Assembly (NCBI GenBank): GCA_903871975.1
Contig: CAIQIY010000459.1
Location: 1 to 5,366, forward strand
DNA: 5,366 nt
Origin: an uncultured Chloroflexota bacterium
GTDB lineage: Bacteria > Chloroflexota > Chloroflexia > Chloroflexales > Roseiflexaceae
Direction of reading: 5' to 3'
A model generated the notes under the pieces. That model had not been told where the DNA came from. It worked only from the letters and a program-made list of their open reading frames with translations, and made no database searches. Numbering within the stretch: the first letter of the stretch is position 1; every line of letters starts with the position of its first letter. The position numbers and the translations under genes are program-made. Positions 1 through 5,366 of this stretch are shown in pieces.

Positions 1-157
1 GGTTTTTCAGATCATCTATCTCATTTTGCTCTATTCCAATGCCAAAAACTTCATAACCAGCACTTTTCCCTGCAGTAATACTTTTCATGATTCGTGAATC
101 ACCAAGAATATTATCATGATGAACATGAAGAATTTTCTTGTTGAATGTATGCTGCAT
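1..157 (-). CDS. Glycosyltransferase (GT4-like), N-terminal fragment
   Basis: The reverse strand is open from an ATG at 157-155 to the window edge, giving 52 residues and no stop; the rest of the gene lies outside. The protein begins MQHTFNKKILHVHHDN, followed by GDSR and later AGYEVFGIGIE. A beta strand (KILHVHHDN), a GDSRI-type loop, a helix and a second strand (GYEVFGIG) are typical of the first Rossmann half of GT-B, family 4-like glycosyltransferases, which transfer sugars from nucleotide-sugars to lipids or polysaccharides at the inner membrane face. GAGG (170-167, minus strand) lies 9 bases before the ATG and supports this start. Another in-frame ATG at 166-164 abuts that GAGG and is less likely. 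The DNA is AT-rich (about 35% GC), unlike the GC-rich genes to the right, which suggests horizontal transfer. The GT4 assignment rests only on the N-terminus; the sugar substrate cannot be told. Confidence 0.6.
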   Translation of the reverse strand, partial: MQHTFNKKILHVHHDNILGDSRIMKSITAGKSAGYEVFGIGIEQNEIDDLKN

Positions 158-595
158 GTTACACATCCTCAATTTACTATAAATTTGATAATACAAACGT
201 TGCTCAATCCAGAAACATCACGAATGGCTTTATCTTGAACTATTGGCATGCATGTCACAGCATGTCACAAAAACATCGAGTATATGGAATTTGGTGTTGG
301 CTGTATGGTCTTGTAGACAGAACATCTACCACGAGGCGAGGTGAGAGAGGGAACATGCACCTCAAGGCCCAGAACACGACGCCCTCTGCACGCTCACGAT
401 ACGACCGACGCGAGTGATTCGCCAAGCGCCTGGCAGGCCACACTCTATGGCAGTACAAGGCTGTGGGCACGGGTGGTCTGCGTTGCGCAATGCATCCGAT
501 GAGGTCAGGTAGAGCAACGAACCACAATACTCAAGGCTGCGCCAAACGACGCCGAGTATAGCACACCATCGACAAGCCGGCAAGTATCGCAAAGT

Positions 596-618
596 ACCCC
601 CAAGGCTGATGCAACGTC
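596..618 (+). repeat. Left arm of 23-bp inverted repeat
   Basis: This arm reads ACCCCCAAGGC, TGATGC, AACGTC. Its reverse complement occurs at 851-873 with a single mismatch (22 of 23; G608 against the complement of G863). The two arms bound a 278-bp segment containing the CRISPR-like repeats. Bases next to the arms do not extend the match, so the 23-bp limit is sharp on both sides. No target-site duplication is visible outside the arms. It could be a terminal inverted repeat of a small non-autonomous element or one member of a dispersed genomic repeat family. Confidence 0.75.
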
Positions 619-670
619 AGAGCCAGACGAGCCAGCGGTCGACAGCGGCGGCACGCGATCGGCCAGGTTC

Positions 671-821
671 GTTGCTTCTGTGCGCGCAGCGAGGCCATCG
701 AAGACCAGCTCGATGATGCGACCCGCATGCTGGGTTGCTTCTGTGCGCGCAGCGAGGCCATGGTGGCGGTGCCGCCCTGACGATCGATCAGCGCGTTGCT
801 CCTGTGCGCGCAGCGAGGCCA
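671..821. CRISPR. CRISPR-like mini-array: three 27-bp repeats, two spacers
   Basis: Three copies of a 27-bp repeat that begins GTTGCTTCTG and ends CAGCGAGGCCA lie at 671-697, 734-760 and 795-821. The first two are identical; the third differs only at repeat position 7 (T to C). They are separated by unrelated segments of 36 bp (698-733) and 34 bp (761-794). Constant repeats, unique intervening segments of similar length and a slightly degenerate terminal copy fit a very short CRISPR array. Against this, there are only three units, no cas gene or recognisable leader in the window, and only weak internal palindromy (TGCGCGCA at repeat positions 11-18). A dispersed intergenic repeat family of the host genome would look the same. 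The array lies inside the 596-873 inverted repeat. The repeat structure is certain; its identity as CRISPR is not. Confidence 0.5.
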
Positions 822-850
822 CACACAATGCTGGTACCGCTCCTCTCTAC

Positions 851-873
851 GACGTTGCATGAGCCTTGGGGGT
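851..873 (-). repeat. Right arm of 23-bp inverted repeat
   Basis: On the plus strand this reads GACGTTGCAT, GAGCCTTGGG, GGT, the reverse complement of 596-618 with one mismatch. It starts 29 bases after the last CRISPR-like repeat and is followed at once by a CACGAA tandem pair (876-889). Together with the left arm it delimits a 278-bp module. Confidence 0.75.
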
Positions 874-1136
874 CACACGAAGACACGAAAGGGGAAGGAG
901 AGCAGGTTGTCGGTGTTGGCATACGAGCAGGCCTTCGGGTGCAGAACAGCCGGATGGCGCGTGGTCGCGGTGCGATGCGCCCCACGATCGTGCGCGGGTC
1001 GGGCGGCACACGCGTCGTGATCACGAACCACGGATCGGTGCGTCGCTCGTACCACCACGCGCGTACGGTGCAGCGCCGATGGCCGGCCCGGCCGTTGCAC
1101 CAAGTGCCGCGGTGCCTCGCCTTCGCGTGCCCCCGT

Positions 1137-1159
1137 CCCCGGGGCTGATGCAACGCCAG
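1137..1159 (+). repeat. Diverged third copy of the inverted-repeat sequence
   Basis: The sequence CCCCGGGGCTGATG then CAACGCCAG matches 598-620 at 20 of 23 positions, with a 13-bp identical core, GGCTGATGCAACG (1143-1155 and 604-616). It has the same orientation as the left arm. Its presence outside the 278-bp module suggests that this sequence is a dispersed element rather than only the ends of one unit. Confidence 0.55.
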
Positions 1160-1273
1160 CGGCGGAAGCGCCGGGGCGCGTGGTGCCCTCACCGCCGTGC
1201 GCTGCAGGAGCGGGGTGACGCGCGGCGCGGGATGCTGGTGCGGCAGCAGTCCCGAAGGGGCTGGCGCACACCC

Positions 1274-1288
1274 CGTGGCCGGCCCACG
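1274..1288. promoter_or_regulatory. Possible operator (5-5-5 inverted repeat) in the -35 region
   Basis: CGTGG (1274-1278) and CCACG (1284-1288) are reverse complements separated by five bases. The element overlaps the place where a -35 box would lie for the TATAAT at 1306-1311. A regulator bound here would meet RNA polymerase, possibly the HTH-bearing product of the downstream gene. The arms are short and could arise by chance in GC-rich DNA. Confidence 0.25.
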
Positions 1289-1302
1289 CCACGCAGGCAC
1301 TG

Positions 1303-1311
1303 TGCTATAAT
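1303..1311 (+). promoter_or_regulatory. Extended -10 promoter for the sensor gene
   Basis: TGCTATAAT is a perfect match to the extended -10 consensus TGnTATAAT, with the hexamer at 1306-1311. It stands out as an AT-rich island in GC-rich DNA. No recognisable -35 hexamer lies 16-18 bases upstream, which is common for extended -10 promoters. Transcription would start near 1318, giving a leader of about 40 bases before the proposed CTG start at 1359. Confidence 0.55.
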
Positions 1312-1316
1312 CCTGG

Positions 1317-1343
1317 CCCGGGGCCGGCGCGGCGCGGCCCGGG
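1317..1343 (+). promoter_or_regulatory. GC-rich hairpin in the 5' leader
   Basis: CCCGGGGCC (1317-1325) can pair with GGCCCGGG (1336-1343) with one bulged G, around a ten-base GC-only loop. The stem ends four bases before the Shine-Dalgarno sequence (1348-1353). It covers almost the whole predicted leader and could affect message stability or ribosome access. No U-tract follows, so it is not an intrinsic terminator. Confidence 0.35.
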
Positions 1344-1358
1344 CGACAGGAGGCAGCC

Positions 1359-3260
1359 CTGCTTCACCAGATTCTGACGACGCTCAACGATCTGCTCCTC
1401 GCCGCGGTCTTGATCGTCGCGTTCTCGCTGCTGGCATACATCGCGCTGCAGAACTGGCGCTCGACCATCGTTCAGGCGTTGTGTGTGCTGCTCGGCGGCA
1501 TCGTGATTGTTTTCGGCGGCGACGTGCTGATCGGCGTCGCACAGCGCGATTCGACTGTCCAGGTGCTGTTGCGAGCCCAGTGGTTGGGCATCGTGCTGGT
1601 ACCTGCCGGCTATATTCATCTGACCGACGCGCTAGTGCGGGCGAGTGGCCGTGATCCGTCCCGGCCGCGCTGGATGTTGCTGGGTGCATACCTGGCCAGC
1701 GCGATCTGGTTCGGGCTGGTCGCCGGGACCGACTGGCTGCTGCTGGGTGGATCGGGGGCGCCATTGGCGCGGCTGGCGCCCGGGCCGTTGTTCTGGGGCT
1801 TCTCGCTGTACTTTGCGCTGGCCACGCTCGGCGGGCTGGCAGCGGTGGTGCATGTGCGGCGTGCGGCACTCACGCCGACGCTGCGGCGCCGGCTCGGGTA
1901 CCTGGCGGTCACATTTCTCGGCCCGGCGCTGGCCGTCTACCCGTACCTGTCGCTGCCGCCGGCCATGATACCGCTCAATCCGGCGCTGCTGCTGTTGCTC
2001 GCCGCATTGGGCAACGCCGTCGCGCTGGCACTCACCACCGTGATGGTCTACAGCGTCGCGTTCCAGGGCATGCCAGTGCCCGACCGCCTGATCAAGCAGG
2101 ATTTCGTCCGCTGGAGCCTGTATGGCCCATTCATCGGCGTCAGCATCATTCTGTTCGTACGCGTCGTGCCACTGATCGCCGAAGCGTTGGCATTGCCGCG
2201 CGACACGCTGCTCACCTTTGGCATCATGATCATGACGGTCGTGATGCCGATGCTGGTCAGCCGCGTCCGGCCCTACATCGATACGCTGGTGTACACACAG
2301 GATCACGCCGAGATCGACTACCTGCGCGGCTTGCCGCGCACCACCTTCACGCAGACCGACCTGCGCAGCCTGCTCGAGAACACCTTGGTCGTGATCTGTG
2401 GTGCGCTCCACGCCAGCAGCGGCTTCGTCGCCGCACCCGACGAGCGTGGCGGCTATACGATCAAGAGCAGCGTCGGCTCACGCCGGGCAGTGCGCCAGTT
2501 CCTCAAGCAGCGGTTGCTCACCGATGTCGTCGAGCAGCTCGCCGCCGCGCCGACCTACGAGCCGGGGGCGGTGCCACCTGCCGAGAGTTTCCGGCCCATC
2601 GACGAGTTCGTGCTGTTCCCGCTGCGCGCGCCGGATGGTGCCGTGCTCGGTGCATTGGGCATCGCCTTGCCCGAAGCAGCACTCGGCGCCGAGGCGCGCC
2701 AGCTGATCGGCGCGCTGGCGCACCGCATGGAGCTCGCGCTCGACACCGTCTCGATGCAGCGGCAACTGTTTGGCACCCTGCGCACGATGGCGCCCGAGAT
2801 GCAATCCCTGCGCGAGCTGAACACCCGCCTCGAGCAGGCTACCCCGGCGTCGCTTGAGCGCCTCGACCCCGACATCGCGTTGCTGCCCGAGTTTTCACAA
2901 TGGGTCAAGGACGCGTTGACCCATTACTGGGGTGGCCCCAAGCTCTCCGATAGCCCACTGCTGGAGTTGCGCAGCGTGCGCCGCGCGATCACGGCCCACG
3001 ATGGCAACCCGACCAGGGCGCTGCAGGCGGTGTTGCGCCGCGCCATCGAGAACCTGCGGCCCGATGCCCAACTGGACCCGTCGGCCCAGGAGTGGTTGCT
3101 CTACAATATCCTCGAGCTGCGCTTCCTGCAGGGGCGGCGCATTCGCGATACGGCCGACCGCCTGGCGATGAGCGAGTCGGATCTGTACCGCAAACAACGC
3201 ATTGCCGTCGAGGAAGTCGCGCGGCAACTGGCATTGATGGAAGAACCACCGCAACGATGA
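1359..3260 (+). CDS. Polytopic membrane sensor with GAF-like and C-terminal HTH domains
   Basis: A 633-residue protein if started at CTG 1359. AGGAGG (1348-1353) lies five bases before that codon; the frame opens after a TAA at 1308-1310 and has no ATG, GTG or TTG until TTG 1410, which would cut into the first membrane helix. About nine hydrophobic segments fall near residues 12-30, 37-61, 73-93, 105-129, 144-165, 179-199, 206-234, 253-276 and 283-302. The first seven resemble the 7TM sensory region of some histidine kinases. A GAF-like cytoplasmic domain follows (about 314-467), then a polar helical linker. The C-terminus (about 575-627, with RFLQGRRIRDTADRLAMSES) looks like a helix-turn-helix of sigma region 4 type. 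No histidine kinase H-box or ATP-binding motifs are visible. It is probably a membrane-tethered one-component regulator; ligand and targets are unknown. It is likely co-transcribed with the next gene, 53 bases on. Confidence 0.8.
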   Translation: MLHQILTTLNDLLLAAVLIVAFSLLAYIALQNWRSTIVQALCVLLGGIVIVFGGDVLIGVAQRDSTVQVLLRAQWLGIVLVPAGYIHLTDALVRASGRDPSRPRWMLLGAYLASAIWFGLVAGTDWLLLGGSGAPLARLAPGPLFWGFSLYFALATLGGLAAVVHVRRAALTPTLRRRLGYLAVTFLGPALAVYPYLSLPPAMIPLNPALLLLLAALGNAVALALTTVMVYSVAFQGMPVPDRLIKQDFVRWSLYGPFIGVSIILFVRVVPLIAEALALPRDTLLTFGIMIMTVVMPMLVSRVRPYIDTLVYTQDHAEIDYLRGLPRTTFTQTDLRSLLENTLVVICGALHASSGFVAAPDERGGYTIKSSVGSRRAVRQFLKQRLLTDVVEQLAAAPTYEPGAVPPAESFRPIDEFVLFPLRAPDGAVLGALGIALPEAALGAEARQLIGALAHRMELALDTVSMQRQLFGTLRTMAPEMQSLRELNTRLEQATPASLERLDPDIALLPEFSQWVKDALTHYWGGPKLSDSPLLELRSVRRAITAHDGNPTRALQAVLRRAIENLRPDAQLDPSAQEWLLYNILELRFLQGRRIRDTADRLAMSESDLYRKQRIAVEEVARQLALMEEPPQR

Positions 3261-3313
3261 GTACAGCCCGATCGCGCGCTGCGCGATGGCTGCCGAGTGA
3301 ACGAAAGCGAGCG

Positions 3314-4735
3314 ATGCAGATGAGCGAGCAACCGTACGATGTGGTCGTGATCGGTGCCGGGCCAGGCGGATACGTGACGGCCATCCGCGCGGCGCAACTC
3401 GGCCTGCGCGTGGCAGTCGTCGAACGTGGCGCGCTGGGTGGCGTGTGTCTCAACGTCGGCTGCATCCCGACGAAAGCGTTGCTGCATTCCGCCGAACTGC
3501 TCGACGCGACGCGCGAAGGCGCGCGTTTCGGCGTCGTGGCCAGTGATGTGCGGCTGGACTGGGCGGCCGTCACACGCCACCGCGAGACGGTCGTCAAGAC
3601 GATGACCGGTGGCGTGGGCATGCTGCTGCGCAAGAACCGCGTCGAGACGATCACCGGCACCGCCCGGCTGCGCAGCGCCGGCGTGGTCGCGGTGAGTGAT
3701 GCTGCCGGCGCGACGCGCGAGCTCGCGACGCGCCATGTCGTGATCGCCACCGGGGCGCGGCCGCGCGAGATTCCGGCGATTGGCGCCGTGTTCGACGGCG
3801 AGCGCATCCTGTCGTCGACCCAGGCGCTCAGCTTGCCGCAGGTTCCGGCATCGTTGGCGGTGATCGGCGCCGGTGCGATCGGCGTCGAATTCGCCTCGGC
3901 CTACCGCAGCTTTGGCGCCGAGGTGACCCTGATCGAAGCGCTGCCACGCATCGTGCCGGTCGAAGACGAGGACGTGAGCGCCGAGCTGGCGCGGGCGTTT
4001 GCGCGACGCGGCATCGCCGTGCTGGCTGGCGCGCGGGTCGAAGCGCTCGAGCGACGCAGCGGCGATGTCGTGGTGCGATTGCGCGATGCCGCCGGCGCAG
4101 CACGCGAGATCGCCGTCGAGCGCGTGCTGGTGGGTGCCGGAATCGTGCCCAACACTGCCGACCTGGGCCTGGCCGACGTGGGGGTGACGACCGACGCGCG
4201 CGGCTTCATCGCGGTCGATGCCGGGTTGCGGACGTCGCTCGCGGGTGTGTTCGCCATCGGTGACTGTGCCAGCACCACGCCATGGCTGGCCCACAAGGCC
4301 TCGGCCGAAGGCATCCTGGTCGCCGAGACCATCGCCGGCCATGCGCCGCCACCACTCGATTACCGCAAGATTCCCGGCTGCACCTACTGCACCCCCGAGA
4401 TCGCCAGCATCGGCCTGAGCGAGGCCGCGGCACGCCAGGCCGGCCACGAGGTGAAGATCGGCCGGTTTCCCTTCACCGGCAACGGCAAGGCGACGGTGCT
4501 CGGCCAGCGCCAGGGGTTCGTCAAGATCGTGAGCGAAGCCACCTACGGCGAGGTGCTGGGCGTTCACATCATCGGGCCGCATGCCACCGAGCTGATCGCC
4601 GAAGCCGGTGTCGCCCTGAGCCACGAGGCCACCGCCGAGTCGCTGATGCGCACGGTACACGCCCATCCGACGGTCGCCGAGGCGATCCTCGAGGCGGCGC
4701 ACATGGCGGCGACTGGCCTGGCGATTCACATCTGA
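3314..4735 (+). CDS. lpdA: Dihydrolipoyl dehydrogenase (E3 component)
   Basis: This 473-residue flavoprotein has the usual length for the family, which reoxidises dihydrolipoamide on 2-oxoacid dehydrogenase complexes or the glycine cleavage system, using FAD and NAD+ in the cytoplasm. Visible in order are the FAD-binding GAGPGG (14-19), the redox disulfide in GGVCLNVGCIPTK (C45 and C50), ATGARP (145-150), the NAD-binding GAGAIG (185-190) followed by E192, the second FAD motif GVFAIGDCA (311-319), and the catalytic HAHPTVAE pair H451-E456. No lipoyl domain is fused at the N-terminus. ATG 3314 places the FAD motif at the usual distance; ATG 3320 is equally possible. An in-frame ATG at 3257 overlaps the previous stop and would add 19 Arg-rich residues. 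Shine-Dalgarno signals are weak for all three. No E1 or E2 gene is in view, so the partner complex is unknown. Other disulfide oxidoreductases of this superfamily are less likely given GGVCLNVGC and HAHPT. Confidence 0.93.
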   Translation: MQMSEQPYDVVVIGAGPGGYVTAIRAAQLGLRVAVVERGALGGVCLNVGCIPTKALLHSAELLDATREGARFGVVASDVRLDWAAVTRHRETVVKTMTGGVGMLLRKNRVETITGTARLRSAGVVAVSDAAGATRELATRHVVIATGARPREIPAIGAVFDGERILSSTQALSLPQVPASLAVIGAGAIGVEFASAYRSFGAEVTLIEALPRIVPVEDEDVSAELARAFARRGIAVLAGARVEALERRSGDVVVRLRDAAGAAREIAVERVLVGAGIVPNTADLGLADVGVTTDARGFIAVDAGLRTSLAGVFAIGDCASTTPWLAHKASAEGILVAETIAGHAPPPLDYRKIPGCTYCTPEIASIGLSEAAARQAGHEVKIGRFPFTGNGKATVLGQRQGFVKIVSEATYGEVLGVHIIGPHATELIAEAGVALSHEATAESLMRTVHAHPTVAEAILEAAHMAATGLAIHI

Positions 4736-4807
4736 GCACTGTCGCTCGCGATCGGGACGTGGGAGCAGCATCGCCGCGCGAGTGGGCGTGGCGCAGAGGA
4801 GAGCACG

Positions 4808-5366
4808 ATGGCGCCTGTGGAGCTGGTTCTGGCCGGTGCTGGCGGCCGTGGCATGTACGCGTATGGGCCGTATGCGCTGGCCCACCCCGACGAGGTTCGG
4901 TTTGTGGCGGTGGCCGAACCCGACGTGGCGCGCCGCGAGGCGTTCGCCCGGCTGCACGGCATCGCGGCCGAGCACTGCTACGCCGATTGGCGCGAGCTCT
5001 TCGCGCGGCCCCAGCTGGGCGCCGGCGCGGTGATCACGACGCAAGACCACGAGCACACCGGCCCGGCGCTGGCGGCGCTGGTGGCGGGCTACGATGTGCT
5101 GCTCGAGAAGCCGATCGCGCCGACGCTGGCCGAGTGTGTCGGCCTGGTGCAGGCGGCCGAGCGCCACGGCCGGGTGCTGCAGATCTGCCACGTACTGCGC
5201 TACACCGGGTTCTTCACGACACTGCACGAGATCCTGCGGCAAGGCCGGCTCGGCGATCTGGTGACGGTCGAGCATCGCGAGAACGTCGCGGCCTATCACA
5301 TGGCACACAGCTACGTGCGCGGCAACTGGCGCCGCACCGCCGAGTCCAACCCGATGATCCTCGCCA
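4808..5366 (+). CDS. Gfo/Idh/MocA family oxidoreductase, N-terminal part
   Basis: The frame is open from ATG 4808 to the window edge (186 residues); the family is usually around 350-430 residues, so roughly half is seen. AGAGGAG (4795-4801) lies six bases before the ATG. The N-terminus has a Rossmann fold with GAGGRG (residues 10-15) and an acidic residue after the second strand (AVAEPD), pointing to NAD(P) binding. The family signature EKP is at 100-102 (LLEKPIAPT), and its lysine normally contributes to catalysis. CHVLRYTGFF (127-136) and GRLGDLVTVE (146-155) begin the C-terminal substrate domain. HMAHSYVRGNWRR (164-176) followed by SNPMILA resembles a subfamily conserved in many bacteria whose substrates are mostly sugars, inositols or related polyols. 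The exact substrate cannot be told. It follows the dehydrogenase gene by 72 bases without a visible terminator and is likely in the same transcript. Confidence 0.9.
   Translation, partial: MAPVELVLAGAGGRGMYAYGPYALAHPDEVRFVAVAEPDVARREAFARLHGIAAEHCYADWRELFARPQLGAGAVITTQDHEHTGPALAALVAGYDVLLEKPIAPTLAECVGLVQAAERHGRVLQICHVLRYTGFFTTLHEILRQGRLGDLVTVEHRENVAAYHMAHSYVRGNWRRTAESNPMILA

Larger units (their letters stand above)
158..1300. other. Long intergenic region with repeats, no convincing gene
   Basis: About 1.1 kb between the divergent glycosyltransferase start and the promoter of the membrane sensor gene. Short reading frames occur on both strands, but they overlap one another, have arginine- and proline-rich or low-complexity translations, and lack a convincing start region. 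The first 100 to 150 bases are AT-rich and should hold the promoter of the minus-strand gene: ATAATA at 188-193 (TATTAT on the minus strand) is a possible -10, but I see no good -35. Composition rises to high GC after about 330. The stretch holds the 671-821 repeat array, the flanking 23-bp inverted repeat, a third diverged copy of that sequence at 1137-1159, and a CACGAA tandem pair at 876-889. I recognise no tRNA, rRNA or classical riboswitch here. Confidence 0.65.

Noticed and set aside
251..269. Direct repeat CATGTCACA twice
   Set aside because: Nine bases and two copies only in AT-rich intergenic DNA; no promoter or partner element gives it meaning.
513..523. 11-bp sequence AGCAACGAACC matching the start of the first array repeat in inverse orientation
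   Set aside because: A few 11-bp inverted matches are expected by chance in 5.4 kb, and the match does not extend into the repeat.
604..616. Integron attC-like core, because of TGCAAC and GTTGC at the arms
   Set aside because: The bases do not fit GTTRRRY and RYYYAAC, and there is no cassette gene or integrase in view.
505..862. Several short open frames across the repeat array on both strands
   Set aside because: Each simply translates the 27-bp repeat again and again (for example ASLRAQKQ). They overlap in several frames and lack ribosome binding sites.
1015..1026. Perfect 12-bp palindrome TCGTGATCACGA, with CACGATCGTG nearby at 983-992
   Set aside because: About one 12-bp palindrome is expected by chance in a window this long, and neither lies near a promoter.
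866..1654. 262-codon plus-strand frame reaching into the sensor gene
   Set aside because: Arg- and Ala-rich translation without domain features. It overlaps the sensor coding region in another frame and runs through the promoter and leader hairpin.
4736..4807. CTCGCG and CGCGAG pairing as a possible terminator between the last two genes
   Set aside because: Only six base pairs around a long loop and no T-tract, so read-through is more likely.
3101..5308. 735-codon open frame on the minus strand
   Set aside because: It lies antisense to the dihydrolipoyl dehydrogenase and parts of both neighbours, whose motifs are unmistakable. Its translation is His-, Arg- and Gln-rich without recognisable domains, as expected for antisense frames in GC-rich DNA.

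Overview
The window looks like part of a high-GC bacterial chromosome or metagenomic contig. It has one long non-coding stretch, two complete genes and two genes cut by the window edges. The coding part from about 1300 onward is strongly GC-rich; the 60 bases at 3961-4020 are about 73% GC. The C-terminal helix-turn-helix region and the membrane-GAF layout of the first complete gene resemble a protein family I associate with Chloroflexota. That assignment is recollection plus inference, not a database result.

Region by region: (1) 1-157, minus strand, is the 5' end of a glycosyltransferase-like gene in AT-rich DNA (about 35% GC in the first 60 bases), very different from the rest. (2) About 158-1300 holds no convincing gene. 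It contains three near-identical 27-bp repeats separated by unrelated 36- and 34-bp segments (671-821), which is CRISPR-like. These sit inside a 23-bp inverted repeat (596-618 and 851-873, 22/23 matching), and a third, diverged copy of the inverted-repeat sequence lies at 1137-1159. (3) 1303-1358 carries an extended -10 promoter, a GC-rich hairpin and a perfect Shine-Dalgarno. (4) 1359-3260 encodes a polytopic membrane protein with a GAF-like domain and a helix-turn-helix-like C-terminus but no kinase domain. It probably starts at a CTG codon. (5) 3314-4735 encodes a dihydrolipoyl dehydrogenase-type flavoprotein with all key motifs intact. (6) 4808 to the end is the N-terminal half of a Gfo/Idh/MocA oxidoreductase.

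The three plus-strand genes are closely spaced (53 and 72 bases apart, no terminator seen between them) and are probably one transcription unit driven from about 1306. The membrane sensor may respond to a redox or metabolic cue related to the two downstream NAD(P)-linked oxidoreductases; this is inference from gene order. The most unusual part is the repeat module nested in an inverted repeat at 596-873, followed by the non-canonical CTG start and the membrane-tethered GAF-HTH architecture.
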